Shown here: piece after piece, positions 1 to 8,240 of the stretch | Layout: each line of letters starts with the position of its first letter | Position numbering within the stretch: position 1 is the first letter of the stretch | NCBI RefSeq assembly: GCF_029201565.1 | Contig: NZ_CP104002.1 | Location: forward strand, 186,001-250,000 | Direction: 5' to 3' | DNA: 64,000 nt | DNA from: Devosia sp. SD17-2 | Lineage (GTDB): Bacteria; Pseudomonadota; Alphaproteobacteria; Rhizobiales; Devosiaceae | Notes under the pieces: generated by a model | Database searches by the model: none | What the model saw: only the letters and a program-made list of their open reading frames with translations | Told to the model about the DNA's origin: nothing | Program-made: the position numbers and the translations under genes

Positions 1-119
1 GCGCCGGGGCGATCGACCGCGCCCACAAGGACCATGTCGGGATGGGCGGCCACGGCCCTCAAATTGGCAGCGCCCATGCGCCCGCCTGCGCCCGCAATAA
101 TGGTCCGCAATCCCGCCAT
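1..119 (-). CDS. dapB: 4-hydroxy-tetrahydrodipicolinate reductase, N-terminal fragment (cut by window edge)
   Basis: The minus strand opens at an ATG at 119 and runs off the window after 39 codons. The visible N-terminus has the dinucleotide-binding loop GAGGRMG (residues 10-16) followed by a strand ending AVDRPG, which is the NAD(P)H-binding start of DapB, the enzyme that reduces 4-hydroxy-tetrahydrodipicolinate in lysine and diaminopimelate synthesis. An AAGGAG ribosome site sits a few bases upstream and fixes the start. Only the Rossmann start is seen, so another family with the same loop cannot be excluded, but the AVDRPG extension is typical of DapB. Confidence 0.8.
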   Translation of the reverse strand, partial: MAGLRTIIAGAGGRMGAANLRAVAAHPDMVLVGAVDRPG

Positions 120-245
120 AGCCAAATCTCCTTGCCGTCCGCCCCGCCTATAGCAGTGCCGCGCGCCGACGCCAACTGCGCGTCACAATCGACACAATTG
201 GAAACAATGACTAGGCTGAGCCCGAAGCAGTCGAACGGAACCGGA

Positions 246-596
246 ATGACCATCACGAATGCGCTGGCCAGTATCGCCGTAGAAAGCCTCAGCGAATCCC
301 TTGTCTGGTATGAATATCTCTTCGGCCGGCCCGCCGACGCCCGGCCCATGGCCGATGTGGCCGAATGGAAATTGCCCGGCGGCAGCTGGGTGCATGTTGC
401 CACCGATGCAGACCGGGCCGGCGCCAGCGTCGTCATGCTGATCGTCGATGACATTTCAGATGAACTGGGGCGTCTTGAGATCTTCGGCATCAAGCCGGTG
501 GCCAAGGCGATCGGCGATTTTTTCAAGACCGCAAAACTGCGCGACCCCGACGGCAACCTCATCGTGCTGAGCCAGCCGCAGCCCGGGACCTATTAG
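246..596 (+). CDS. VOC-family (glyoxalase/bleomycin-resistance fold) protein
   Basis: A 116-residue protein, the size of a single two-module VOC domain. It starts with the strand ALASIAVESLSESLVWYEYLFGR-type pattern seen in glyoxalase I relatives (residues 4-25) and ends with KLRDPDGNLIVLSQP, the usual last strand of the fold carrying a metal-ligand-like position. I chose the ATG at 246 because the open frame further upstream overlaps the divergent dapB start and encodes no domain. Substrate is unknown; members include dioxygenases, isomerases and resistance proteins. It neighbours a second VOC gene, suggesting a local pair of related proteins. Confidence 0.7.
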   Translation: MTITNALASIAVESLSESLVWYEYLFGRPADARPMADVAEWKLPGGSWVHVATDADRAGASVVMLIVDDISDELGRLEIFGIKPVAKAIGDFFKTAKLRDPDGNLIVLSQPQPGTY

Positions 597-667
597 CCGG
601 GCCTGTCGAAAAACCCGAGGCTGGCCCGTCGCTCTCCTGTCAGGGACAATGATGAGGGAGACAGACA

Positions 668-1061
668 ATGAAGCCCGAGGTGAAGGGTCAACATCAGCAT
701 AGACGTCGCGTCGCTCGAGAGCGGGCTGGCGTTCTATCAGGGCCTATTCGGCTTTGAGGAAGTGGCGCGACCGTTTCCGACCATGGCCATACTTGATGCG
801 GGAACGACGAGCATCTCCGTCCATGAAAAGGCCGAGGGGTCGCAGAGCTCTGAGACGAGCAGCGACACCCGCCGCTACGCGCGACACTGGACCCCGGTGC
901 ATCTCGATTTCCATGTCGATGCGCTGACGCCGTTTGTCGATCAGGTCACCGCGGCGGGCGGGGTGGTGGAGCGCCTTTTCCTTACCGAGGGACCGCGACC
1001 GGTGGCCTTCTGCGCCGATCCCTTCGGCAATGGCTTTTGCATCATCGCCCAGCGCCGCTAG
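668..1061 (+). pseudogene. VOC-family protein gene interrupted by an apparent one-base frameshift
   Basis: The ribosome site GAGGGAG and ATG at 668 start a frame that reads only MKPEVK before the family pattern shifts by one base: from 687 onward another frame reads VNISIDVASLESGLAFY and continues through a complete VOC domain to the stop at 1061, ending DPFGNGFCIIAQ. Removing one G from the GGG at 685-687 joins the two parts. As written, only a GTG at 762 could start the downstream frame, and that would lack the first beta strand and helix. It may be a true pseudogene or a sequencing error in a short G run. Confidence 0.65.
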
Positions 1062-1111
1062 CGCGCCGGACTCGGATATTCGTTCTCTCCTCGGAGAGCG
1101 CAGTGCCGATG

Positions 1112-2062
1112 CTACACCCGGCGCAGGCTCACATTGGAAATGAGATGGTCTGCGCCCTTCTTGAGGATCAGGTCGGCGCGACCTTTGGTGGGCAGGATAT
1201 TTTCAACCAGATTGGGCAGGTTGATGGTGCGCCAGACTTCCCGACCCAGCGCGCCGGCCGCAGTTTCGCTCATCGAAGCGAAGTGGCGGAAGAACGAGTT
1301 CGGATCCTGGAAGGCGGTTTCGCGCAGGCGGAAGAACCGCTCCATGAACCAGGCTTCGAGATCATGCGTCTCGGCGTCGATATAGATCGAGAAATCGATG
1401 AAATCCGAAGCGAAGAGGATCGGGTTTCCGGTCTTGGGCAATTCGCCCGGCTGGAGGATGTTGAGACCCTCGACGATGAGGATGTCGGGACGGCCGATGA
1501 CCACTTCCTTGCCCTCGACCACGTCATAGACGAGGTGGGAGTAGACAGGGACAGCGACCTTTTCCTTGCCGGATTTGATATCGGCGAGGAAGTTCACAAA
1601 GCGGGAGCGATCGTAGCTTTCCGGAAAGCCCTTGCGGTCCATCAGATTGCGGCGCTTGAGCTCGGCATTGGGATAGAGAAAGCCGTCGGTGGTAACGAGA
1701 TCGACACGCGGGCTCGATGGCCAGCGCGAGAGCAGGGCCTGCAGGATACGGGCGGTGGTGGATTTTCCCACCGCAACCGAGCCGGCGACCCCAATGATGA
1801 AGGGCACCTTGTGGTCGGGCTTCTTGAGGAAGCGCGAGGCCACATTATGGAGGTCCTGAATGGCCTCAACGTAATGAGAGAGCAGCCGGGTCAGCGGCAG
1901 GTAGACTTCTTCGGCTTCTTCGAGCGAGATCGGGTCATTGAGACCGCGCAGCTTGTCGATATCGCTCTGGGCCAGCGTCATGGGCTGGCCGTTGCGCAGC
2001 TGGCTCCACTCGGCAATGGTGAAATGGTGGTAGGGATCAAGCGCTGGGGAACGGCGGGCCAT
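1112..2062 (-). CDS. coaA: type I pantothenate kinase
   Basis: CoaA phosphorylates pantothenate with ATP, the first and rate-setting step of coenzyme A synthesis, in the cytosol. The 316-residue product matches the usual length of the bacterial type I (PRK-like) enzyme. A Walker A loop GVAGSVAVGKST lies at about residues 91-102, followed by VDLVTTDGFLYPN and the DILIVEGLNILQ strand, all diagnostic of this family. It is the last gene of the his operon; its ATG overlaps the hisE stop by one base (TGATG), so it is probably translationally coupled. Type I enzymes are generally feedback-inhibited by CoA. Confidence 0.95.
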   Translation of the reverse strand: MARRSPALDPYHHFTIAEWSQLRNGQPMTLAQSDIDKLRGLNDPISLEEAEEVYLPLTRLLSHYVEAIQDLHNVASRFLKKPDHKVPFIIGVAGSVAVGKSTTARILQALLSRWPSSPRVDLVTTDGFLYPNAELKRRNLMDRKGFPESYDRSRFVNFLADIKSGKEKVAVPVYSHLVYDVVEGKEVVIGRPDILIVEGLNILQPGELPKTGNPILFASDFIDFSIYIDAETHDLEAWFMERFFRLRETAFQDPNSFFRHFASMSETAAGALGREVWRTINLPNLVENILPTKGRADLILKKGADHLISNVSLRRV

Positions 2063-2376
2063 CAGCTTTCCTTCCGCGCGGCTTTTTCGGCGAGGCCGGA
2101 CTGGGCCGTGCGCATGTCGAGTTCCTGCATCACCTCGGCCAGCGGCACGCCAGAGGCGCGCAGCACGACAAGCAGGTGATAGAGCACATCGGCGCTTTCC
2201 TTGACCAGCTCGGCACGGTCGCCGGTCACGGCGGCAATCACTGCCTCGGTGGCTTCCTCGCCCAGCTTCTGGCTGGCCTTGTTGATGCCGCGGGCAATGA
2301 GTTTTGCCGTATAGCTTTCCTCAGGCGAAGCAGCAGCGCGCAACGCAACGCGCTGTTCCAGTTCTTCCAAAGTCAT
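2062..2376 (-). CDS. hisE: phosphoribosyl-ATP diphosphatase
   Basis: HisE removes pyrophosphate from phosphoribosyl-ATP, the second step of histidine synthesis. The 104-residue all-helical protein carries [13 protein letters not shown] and [14 protein letters not shown], the acidic metal-binding helices of the MazG-like fold. I place the start at ATG 2376 ([10 protein letters not shown]) with a GGAGA site upstream; a longer in-frame start at 2394 adds six basic residues without support. It is a stand-alone HisE, not fused to HisI, as is usual in alphaproteobacteria. It lies between hisF and coaA. Confidence 0.93.
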   Translation of the reverse strand: MTLEELEQRVALRAAASPEESYTAKLIARGINKASQKLGEEATEAVIAAVTGDRAELVKESADVLYHLLVVLRASGVPLAEVMQELDMRTAQSGLAEKAARKES

Positions 2377-2486
2377 TCGGAGAGGTCTCCTCACCCACCG
2401 CCTGAGGTGGCTTAAAACACGGAATGCTGCCGGACGTCACCATGGAATGGTGCCTGATGTCACCAGCAACCTTGGTCTGACGCCGT

Positions 2487-3275
2487 TTACGCCCGGGGCG
2501 CCGGGGCGTCCATGCGCATGTCGATGCCATGCTCGATCATGTAGCGCTTGGCCTCGGGAATGGTGAAAGTGCCGAAGTGGAAGATCGAAGCCGCGAGCAC
2601 GGCGCTGGCGTGTCCTTCGGTAACGCCGTCCACGAGGTGCTGCAGCGTGCCGACGCCGCCCGAGGCGATAACCGGCACTTCCACGCTGTCCGCAATGGCA
2701 CGGGTCAGCTTGAGGTCGAAGCCGGATTTGGTGCCGTCGCGGTCCATCGAGGTGACGAGCAGTTCGCCCGCGCCGCGCTCAACCATGCGGTGGGCGAATC
2801 CCACGGCATCAATGCCGGTCGGCTTGCGGCCGCCATGGGTGAAGATTTCCCACCCCTCGCCACCATCGCTGCGCTGCTTGGCATCGACCGAGACGACAAT
2901 GCACTGATTGCCGAACTTGTCGGCGGCGCGGGCGATGAAATCGGGGTCGTTCACGGCAGCCGAATTGATCGCCACCTTGTCGGCGCCGGCCAGCAAGAGC
3001 TTGCGGATATCTTCAACCGAGCGCACACCGCCACCGACCGTGACGGGCATGAAGCAATGTTCGGCGGTGCGGGCGACGACGTCGAAAATCGTGTCGCGGC
3101 CTTCGTGGCTGGCGGCGATGTCGAGGAAGGTCAGCTCGTCGGCCCCGGCCGCGTCATAGGCCATGGCCGCTTCCACGGGATCACCGGCATCGACGAGATC
3201 GACGAATTGCACGCCCTTGACCACGCGGCCGCCGGCGACATCGAGGCAGGGGATGATGCGGGTTTTCAGTGTCAT
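2487..3275 (-). CDS. hisF: imidazole glycerol phosphate synthase, cyclase subunit
   Basis: HisF forms a heterodimer with HisH and converts PRFAR plus ammonia to imidazole glycerol phosphate and AICAR. The 262-residue product has the full (beta-alpha)8 barrel. The catalytic aspartates are seen in RIIPCLDV (Asp12) and VVSVDAKQ, and the phosphate-binding loops in GGGVRS and ASGGVGT. Its ATG overlaps the stop of the upstream small membrane gene by four bases (ATGA), which places both in one transcript. HisH is encoded 1.5 kb upstream in the same operon. Confidence 0.96.
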   Translation of the reverse strand: MTLKTRIIPCLDVAGGRVVKGVQFVDLVDAGDPVEAAMAYDAAGADELTFLDIAASHEGRDTIFDVVARTAEHCFMPVTVGGGVRSVEDIRKLLLAGADKVAINSAAVNDPDFIARAADKFGNQCIVVSVDAKQRSDGGEGWEIFTHGGRKPTGIDAVGFAHRMVERGAGELLVTSMDRDGTKSGFDLKLTRAIADSVEVPVIASGGVGTLQHLVDGVTEGHASAVLAASIFHFGTFTIPEAKRYMIEHGIDMRMDAPAPRA

Positions 3276-3592
3276 GAGGAAACCTTCGAAGACCGCCGCC
3301 AGGCGATGAAATGAATGATGAGAATGACGAGCAGGACGAGGAGGGCGCCGCCCGCCAATGGCAGGGTCGCCAGCAGCAACCAGGCCAGCACGAAGAGCGC
3401 ATAGAGCATGCCTCCCCAGTCGCTGCCGCCGACCATGCAGACATGGACCGTGCCCTCATTGAGCGTACAGCCGTTGAGATTGGCAACAGTGTCGGCAAAG
3501 ACCACGCCGAAGAGCGGCAGCAGGCCAATGACGATAATGAGAATGGCGAGAACGATATAGACCCGCCAGGGGAATTTTGGAGCGTCCGTCAT
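3272..3592 (-). CDS. small two-helix membrane protein, paralogue of the next upstream gene
   Basis: A 106-residue protein I do not recognise. It has a hydrophobic segment at about residues 11-33 beginning [11 protein letters not shown], a loop with two cysteines (NGCTLNEG and VHVC, a possible disulfide if the loop is periplasmic), and a second long hydrophobic stretch at about 62-96 ending in the basic cap AWRRSSK. It aligns along its length with the 92-residue product of the gene just upstream (shared FPW start, LxP-xxxVFA after helix 1, IHxxxWRR end), so the two look like a tandem duplication. Four-base overlaps on both sides lock it into the his operon. No function is claimed. Confidence 0.75.
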   Translation of the reverse strand: MTDAPKFPWRVYIVLAILIIVIGLLPLFGVVFADTVANLNGCTLNEGTVHVCMVGGSDWGGMLYALFVLAWLLLATLPLAGGALLVLLVILIIHFIAWRRSSKVSS

Positions 3593-3867
3593 ATCCGACC
3601 CTTCCCTCTGCGCCGGCGCCAGACCAGGAGATGGATGGCAAGGGCCGCGAACCAGCCAAGCAGCGCCATGCCGCCGAGCGCGACAGGGCTCAATATCAGC
3701 CAGCCGAGAACGCCCCAGCTGGCCATGAGTTCGGTGAGGGTCATCGGCGCGCCGCCAGGGCCGGGGCCGGCAAAGACGAGAGCGATCACTGGAGACAAGG
3801 TGAAGACAAGGATCACCACAAGGGCGATCCCGTAGCCCAGCCAGGGAAATCCCCGCGGGCCGGCCAT
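3589..3867 (-). CDS. small two-helix membrane protein, paralogue of the next downstream gene
   Basis: A 92-residue protein with hydrophobic segments at about residues 11-33 and 52-84 and a strongly basic end [10 protein letters not shown]. It shares the FPW start and IHLLVWRR end with the 106-residue protein encoded directly downstream, but lacks that protein's cysteine-containing loop. It begins two bases after the hisA stop side and its stop overlaps the next start by four bases. The positive C-terminus suggests both ends are cytoplasmic. I do not recognise the family, and histidine enzymes have no known need for a membrane partner. Confidence 0.72.
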   Translation of the reverse strand: MAGPRGFPWLGYGIALVVILVFTLSPVIALVFAGPGPGGAPMTLTELMASWGVLGWLILSPVALGGMALLGWFAALAIHLLVWRRRRGKGRI

Positions 3868-3869
3868 GG

Positions 3870-4601
3870 TCAGGCCGACGCCTTCAGAAGCGCGAGTGCT
3901 TCACGTGAATCAATGCGCCCGTCATAGAGCGCACGGCCGGAGATCGCGCCTTCGAGCACGGCCGCATCGGGCTGGGTCAGCCGTTCGATATCGGCCATGG
4001 AGGCGAGACCGCCCGACGCGATCACCGGGATGGAGGTGGCGCGGGCCAGCTCAAGGGTCGAGTCCCAATTGATGCCAGCGAGCACGCCGTCGCGATCAAT
4101 GTCAGTGTAGATGATGGCCGCAACCCCGGCGCCTTCAAAGCGCTTGGCGAGTTCGATGACGCTGAGCTCGGAGGTTTCGGCCCAGCCTTCCACCGCCACC
4201 ATGCCCTTTCGCGCGTCGATGCCGACGGCGACCTGGCCAGGCCACTTTTGGGCCGCTTCCTTCACCAGCGCCGGATCGCGCACGGCGACCGTCCCGAGGA
4301 TGACGCGGGCCAGACCCTTGTCGAGCCAGGCTTCGATATGGCCGAGATTGCGAATGCCGCCGCCCAACTGGACGGGGAATTTCACGGTTTTGAGAATCTC
4401 TTCGACCGCGCCGCCATTGACGCTCTCGCCGGCAAAGGCGCCGTTGAGGTCGACGACGTGGAGATATTCAAAGCCCTGGTCCTCGAAGGATTTTGCCTGG
4501 GCGGCGGGATCGTCGTTGAAGACGGTCGCCTGGTTCATGTCGCCCAGTTTCAGGCGCACGCACTGGCCGTCCTTGAGGTCGATGGCGGGGAAAAGGATCA
4601 T
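3870..4601 (-). CDS. hisA: ProFAR isomerase (1-(5-phosphoribosyl)-5-[(5-phosphoribosylamino)methylideneamino]imidazole-4-carboxamide isomerase)
   Basis: HisA opens the ribose ring of ProFAR by an Amadori rearrangement, giving the substrate of HisFH. The 243-residue barrel starts [17 protein letters not shown], with catalytic Asp8, and holds the second acid in YTDIDRDG; the phosphate loops are LGGGIRN and ASGGLAS. I use the ATG at 4601 because the longer open frame to 4688 reads into the dispersed repeat between hisA and hisH and encodes nothing conserved. A 14/16 parS-like site lies inside the 3' end of the gene. Confidence 0.95.
   Translation of the reverse strand: MILFPAIDLKDGQCVRLKLGDMNQATVFNDDPAAQAKSFEDQGFEYLHVVDLNGAFAGESVNGGAVEEILKTVKFPVQLGGGIRNLGHIEAWLDKGLARVILGTVAVRDPALVKEAAQKWPGQVAVGIDARKGMVAVEGWAETSELSVIELAKRFEGAGVAAIIYTDIDRDGVLAGINWDSTLELARATSIPVIASGGLASMADIERLTQPDAAVLEGAISGRALYDGRIDSREALALLKASA
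3897..3912. promoter_or_regulatory. parS: parS-like site (14 of 16 matches) inside hisA
   Basis: The sequence TGCTTCACGTGAATCA matches the ParB-binding consensus TGTTTCACGTGAAACA at 14 of 16 positions, including the whole TTCACGTGAA core. It lies in the 3' part of the hisA coding region, about 15 kb from the next site. It may be a weak outlying site or chance; the perfect ten-base core argues for the former. Confidence 0.5.
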
Positions 4602-4607
4602 TGGTTG

Positions 4608-4765
4608 AACTCCGGTACTCCCCTCTGCCCTTGAGGGAGAGGGTGGATCGCGCAAGGCGCGAGACGGGTGAGGGGTATGGCGCCGCAAGCTTTGACTTGA
4701 AGGAAGGCCCCCCTCATCCGCCCCTTCGGGGCACCTTCTCCCTCGAGGGGAGAAGGGGAGACCGC
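4608..4765. repeat. dispersed intergenic repeat, copy 1 (between hisA and hisH)
   Basis: Two GC-rich blocks fill this gap. Block a (4628-4675) begins CCCTTGAGGGAGAGGGTGG and ends GACGGGTGAGGGG. Block b (4710-4757) begins CCCCTCATCCGCCCC and contains the hairpin CCTTCTCCCTCGAGGGGAGAAGG. The same two blocks, inverted, recur at 10893-11093 with block b nearly identical. The arrangement is typical of the short mosaic repeats scattered in rhizobial-type genomes. It lies inside the his operon but codes for nothing, and the hairpin could affect transcript stability. Confidence 0.8.
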
Positions 4766-4776
4766 GCTCAACAGGT

Positions 4777-5430
4777 TCAAGGCGTCCACCCCAGGAAATT
4801 TTCGATCAGCTTCAAGCCCAGGGCCTGGCTCTTTTCGGGGTGAAACTGGGCGCCGAAAATATTGTCGCGACCGACGCAGGCGGTGACACTGCCGCCATAT
4901 TGGGTGGTGGCAAACAGCGTGTCCGGGCTCTCGGTGACCATGTGGTAGGAGTGCACGAAATAGGCGTGCAGCCCGTTTTCCCCGTCGGGGATATTGGCGA
5001 GCAGGGCATGGGGGCGGACAATCGAAATCGTGTTCCAGCCCATATGCGGGATTTTCAGCTTCGGGTCTGACGGCGTGATCTTTTCGACCGCGCCGGGGAT
5101 CCAACCGAGACCGGCCGTCACAGTCTTTTCGCGGCCTTCGCTGGCGAGCAATTGCATGCCGACGCAGACGCCGAGGAAAGGCGTGCCATTGTTGAGGACG
5201 CGCTCTTCCAGCGCCTCGACCATACCCGGCACGGCATCGAGCCCGGCCTTGCAGTCGGCATAGGCGCCGACGCCGGGGAGCATGATGCGATCGGCGCAGC
5301 GGACGATCTCCGGGTCAGCGGTGACGATGATCTCGGGACCATTGGTCAGAGAGCCAGCAACCCGCTCAAAGGCATTGGCGGCCGAGCGCAGATTGCCCGC
5401 GCCATAATCGATAATGGCGACAGAACTCAT
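4777..5430 (-). CDS. hisH: imidazole glycerol phosphate synthase, glutamine amidotransferase subunit
   Basis: HisH hydrolyses glutamine and channels ammonia to HisF. The 217-residue product is a class I amidotransferase: the nucleophile is Cys89 in GVCVGMQLL, and the His and Glu of the triad are in [11 protein letters not shown] near the C-terminus. The N-terminal [11 protein letters not shown] is the usual HisH start. The gene overlaps the DUF2628 gene by four bases upstream, and downstream is separated from hisA by the dispersed repeat. Confidence 0.95.
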   Translation of the reverse strand: MSSVAIIDYGAGNLRSAANAFERVAGSLTNGPEIIVTADPEIVRCADRIMLPGVGAYADCKAGLDAVPGMVEALEERVLNNGTPFLGVCVGMQLLASEGREKTVTAGLGWIPGAVEKITPSDPKLKIPHMGWNTISIVRPHALLANIPDGENGLHAYFVHSYHMVTESPDTLFATTQYGGSVTACVGRDNIFGAQFHPEKSQALGLKLIENFLGWTP

Positions 5431-5783
5431 GGGCGTTTCTCCAGAACGGCGAGGCGGGCAAGATCTTCATTGGCCGCAAAAGAATGGCCGATGGCAGTGT
5501 GGCCACGGCGCTTGAGCGCGCGGAGTTGCGCGCCCGGGGCGGCAAAACCGAACGCGACAGCGACCAGCAGATAGAGCCAGAACCCGGCATCGCTGCCCAA
5601 AAAGCGCGTCGTCAGAACAGTAGCGCCAAGGCCAATGACAAAAAGTCCGAGCATGTCCCAATGGCGATGGGTCAGCGCATGGACCGGCGGCAGCAGAGCG
5701 GCGAACAGCGAAAACCGCTCCGGCACGGCTACCGGCAGGGCGGTGGGATCATCCACGGATTGGTAGAGGGCAAAAAGGGTCAC
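5427..5783 (-). CDS. DUF2628-type small membrane protein
   Basis: A 118-residue protein starting MTLFALYQS, with hydrophobic segments at about residues 45-60 and 66-86 that follow the amphipathic stretch LLPPVHALTHRHWDML. This layout (PPxHALxHRxW followed by two helices) matches the DUF2628 family of inner-membrane proteins of unknown role. In related genomes a DUF2628 gene often sits between hisB and hisH, as here, with a four-base overlap into hisH. The histidine context is conserved but unexplained. Confidence 0.75.
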   Translation of the reverse strand: MTLFALYQSVDDPTALPVAVPERFSLFAALLPPVHALTHRHWDMLGLFVIGLGATVLTTRFLGSDAGFWLYLLVAVAFGFAAPGAQLRALKRRGHTAIGHSFAANEDLARLAVLEKRP

Positions 5784-5852
5784 CTTGGGCCTCCCACGAG
5801 GGAATAGGGTCCCCTTAGTGCAAAACGCCGAATGGGGAAAGGGCAGGAGTGC

Positions 5853-6440
5853 CTAGAGCGTTCCCTTGGTGCTTGGCACGCGGTCGGCCTGGCGGGGGTC
5901 GATCTCAAGCGCATCGCGCAGGGCCCGGGCAACCGCCTTGAACATCGACTCGGCCAGATGATGGTTGTTGTCGAAGTAGAAGTTTTCGATGTGGAGCGTG
6001 ATCCCGGCGTTCATGGCAAAGGCCTGGAAGAACTCCTGGAAGAGCTCGGTGTCGATCTCGCCGATCTTGTCCCGGGAGAACTCGGCCTTGAAGACGAGGA
6101 AGGGACGGCCCGACACGTCGAGCGCGGCGCGGGTCAGGGTGCCATCCATCGGCAGGTCGCAGGAGGCGTAGCGCCGGATGCCCTTCTTGTCGCCGATCGC
6201 GTCTCTGACGGCCTGGCCCAGGGCAATGCCGACATCTTCCACCGCGTGGTGAAAATCGATGTGGAGGTCGCCCTTGCAGGTGACGTCCATGTCGATCAGC
6301 GAGTGGCGCGAGAGCTGGTCGAGCATATGGTCGAAGAAACCAACGCCGGTGTTCATGGCATGAGTGCCGGTGCCATCAAGATTGATCGAAACGGAAATCT
6401 CGGTCTCGTTGGTCTTGCGGGCAATGGTCGCTGTGCGCAT
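5853..6440 (-). CDS. hisB: imidazoleglycerol-phosphate dehydratase
   Basis: HisB dehydrates imidazole glycerol phosphate to imidazole acetol phosphate using a Mn cluster. The 195-residue product is the mono-functional form, without the phosphatase half seen in enterics. Metal-ligand motifs are present: [30 protein letters not shown] and the C-terminal repeat [12 protein letters not shown] chose the ATG at 6440 ([14 protein letters not shown]); the longer frame to 6527 has no family similarity. It is the first gene of the his operon, so the promoter must lie in 6441-6574. Confidence 0.95.
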   Translation of the reverse strand: MRTATIARKTNETEISVSINLDGTGTHAMNTGVGFFDHMLDQLSRHSLIDMDVTCKGDLHIDFHHAVEDVGIALGQAVRDAIGDKKGIRRYASCDLPMDGTLTRAALDVSGRPFLVFKAEFSRDKIGEIDTELFQEFFQAFAMNAGITLHIENFYFDNNHHLAESMFKAVARALRDALEIDPRQADRVPSTKGTL

Positions 6441-6574
6441 GAGGTCCTCCGGCGTTGAGCGGCTGAGTAGCAGACTTGCAGCCTGGCATAAAGATGGCGA
6501 TGCCATTGTCTGTCCCGAGACGGCCACATTAGTCGATGAGCATCGGCGGCATTGCCCCTCATCGGATTGTTTTC

Positions 6575-7063
6575 ATGCGCTTTGCCATTTCCCTGCTCGT
6601 CGCCCTCAGCCTCTCCGCGCCGGCACTCGCCCAAAGTCGGGAGGCCTGCGAGATGGCGACCCCGGAGCTGCTGGCCAATGTGCTGGGCCAAGATTACGAG
6701 ATCTATGAAACGCAAAATCCGGCCCCGGGCATGTCGTTCTGCGCCTGGAAGGGGGACGACAGAAAAATCATCAACATCCACTCGGTGACGGCCGAGAGCG
6801 AGGGCATCGACAAGGACCAGGCGGTCGAAGCGTTCAACATCTATCTGGCGGTGCAGAAAGAGCAGCTGCCGGGTTATGTTCACGAGCTCGAGGGGCCCTG
6901 GCAGTCCGCCTACATCATCGAAGACGCCAACGAAGCGACCAACCCCGACCACGCCTTCAGCATCAGTTTCGTCAACCAGGGCGACAGCGTCACGGTGCAG
7001 ACAGCGTTTGTTGACCGCGACATTGCGATAGCCCTTGCCGAAAAGGTCGCTGAAGGAATGTAG
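6575..7063 (+). CDS. predicted secreted protein of unknown function
   Basis: A 162-residue protein with a clear signal peptide: MRFAISLLVALSLSAPALAQ, predicted cleavage after ALA or AQ near residue 19-20. The mature part has two cysteines (EAC and FCAW) that could pair, and no domain that I recognise. The overall layout (short mature domain, GMSFCAW followed by a sensor-like beta pattern) resembles small periplasmic proteins of unknown role. The ATG at 6575 is preferred over one at 6536 because the signal peptide starts there. It is divergent from hisB and precedes hslV. Confidence 0.65.
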   Translation: MRFAISLLVALSLSAPALAQSREACEMATPELLANVLGQDYEIYETQNPAPGMSFCAWKGDDRKIINIHSVTAESEGIDKDQAVEAFNIYLAVQKEQLPGYVHELEGPWQSAYIIEDANEATNPDHAFSISFVNQGDSVTVQTAFVDRDIAIALAEKVAEGM

Positions 7064-7081
7064 CCATCGCAGCATGGACCG

Positions 7082-7109
7082 TTGCAATCACCGGGCGGGC
7101 CCCTAAATA
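7082..7109 (+). promoter_or_regulatory. possible heat-shock sigma (RpoH-type) promoter for hslV
   Basis: TTGCAA at 7082-7087 and CCCTAAAT at 7101-7108 are separated by 13 bases, similar to the spacing of RpoH promoters (TTGAA and a C-rich CCCAT/CCTAT minus-10). The position, about 30 bases upstream of the hslV start, fits the known heat-shock control of hslVU. The match is partial, so this is a weak call. Confidence 0.3.
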
Positions 7110-7137
7110 GTACCCAACAGTTCGGAGTACCTCCCCC

Positions 7138-7698
7138 ATGAGTGATAGCAATTTTCCCGGCTGGCACGGCACCACGATCGTGTCGGTCCGCAAGGGCAAC
7201 AAGGTGGTGATTGCGGGCGACGGCCAGGTGTCCATGGGCCCCACCGTGATGAAGCACGGCGCCAAGAAAGTGCGTCGTCTCGCCGACGGCAAGGTGATCG
7301 GCGGCTTTGCCGGCTCCACCGCCGATGCCTTTACCCTGTTCGAGCGGCTTGAAGCCAAGCTGGTGCAATATCCCGACCAGCTGATGCGCGCCGCCGTCGA
7401 ACTGGCCAAGGATTGGCGCACCGACCGATATCTCAGAAAACTCGAAGCCATGATGATCGTGGCCGACAAGACCGATACCTTGGTGCTGACCGGCAATGGC
7501 GACGTGCTGACCCCGGATCACGGCGTCATCGCCATCGGCTCGGGCGGCAATTACGCCCATTCGGCCGCTCTGGCGCTGCATCAGGCGACCGATCTCGATG
7601 CTGAGGATATCGCGCGTCGGGCCATGAAGATCGCAGAGGAAATCTGCGTCTACACCAATGGCAATGTGAGCGTCGAAACCATCGAGCTCGGCAATTGA
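7138..7698 (+). CDS. hslV: ATP-dependent protease subunit HslV
   Basis: HslV is the proteasome-like peptidase of the HslUV (ClpYQ) complex, a double hexamer in the cytosol. The 186-residue protein has an 11-residue leader ending HG, after which the catalytic threonine Thr12 begins TTIVSVRKG, as in other processed HslV proteins. [13 protein letters not shown] and the GSGGNYA motif are also typical. It is followed by a GNAT gene and hslU in one apparent operon. The leader must be removed for activity. Confidence 0.96.
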   Translation: MSDSNFPGWHGTTIVSVRKGNKVVIAGDGQVSMGPTVMKHGAKKVRRLADGKVIGGFAGSTADAFTLFERLEAKLVQYPDQLMRAAVELAKDWRTDRYLRKLEAMMIVADKTDTLVLTGNGDVLTPDHGVIAIGSGGNYAHSAALALHQATDLDAEDIARRAMKIAEEICVYTNGNVSVETIELGN

Positions 7699-8240
7699 GC
7701 TATTCCATTCGCAGGCTCGGCGTTGACGATCTGGTGGCCTATCGGGCCATAAGGATGGAAGCGCTCACCAATCATCCGGAGGCTTTCCTCACCAGCGCGG
7801 AGGGTTTTGCCCAGCGCAGTGACGCGGAAGTCCGCCAGATGCTGGAGGACGTCACGGTGTTTGGCGCCGAGACTTCGGATGGCGAACTCGTCGGCCTCAA
7901 CGCCTTCATCCGCAACGACACTCTCAAGGAGCGTCATCGCGGCTGGATGGTGCAGGTCTATGTCAGGCCCGAGCATCGCGGCACGGGCCTTTCCAAACAG
8001 CTCTGCGAACATCTGATCGACTACGCGCGGCACCACGTCCTGCAGGTCCATCTCGGCGTCTGGGCGGAAAACGTCCCGGCGATCAAGCTCTACGAACGGC
8101 TCGGTTTCAGCGTTTATGGCACCGAGCCCAGATATCTCTTCGTGAACGGTCGTTTTATCGACGAACACATGATGGTGCGCTTCCTGGATCGCGACCCGGT
8201 CCAACAGCAAGGCACTCTGGAAAGTAACCGCAATGTCTGA
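7695..8240 (+). CDS. GNAT-family N-acetyltransferase
   Basis: A 181-residue single-domain acetyltransferase. The acetyl-CoA loop is [14 protein letters not shown] at about residues 94-107, and the C-terminal [17 protein letters not shown] is the usual last strand and helix of the fold. The start is a TTG at 7695 overlapping the hslV stop by four bases (TTGA), which suggests translational coupling. Its stop overlaps the start of hslU by eight bases. A GNAT gene nested between hslV and hslU is a common alphaproteobacterial arrangement; its target is unknown. Confidence 0.85.
   Translation: MSYSIRRLGVDDLVAYRAIRMEALTNHPEAFLTSAEGFAQRSDAEVRQMLEDVTVFGAETSDGELVGLNAFIRNDTLKERHRGWMVQVYVRPEHRGTGLSKQLCEHLIDYARHHVLQVHLGVWAENVPAIKLYERLGFSVYGTEPRYLFVNGRFIDEHMMVRFLDRDPVQQQGTLESNRNV

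Noticed and set aside
1037-2179. Long open frame (380 codons) antisense to coaA and hisE
   Set aside because: It mirrors the codon bias of the real genes, has no recognisable domain and begins inside the VOC gene end. High-GC genes often leave such open antisense frames.
2437-2452. CACCATGGAATGGTG-type hairpin between hisE and hisF as a terminator
   Set aside because: The stem is short, no T run follows on the minus strand, and a terminator here would separate hisE and coaA from the operon.
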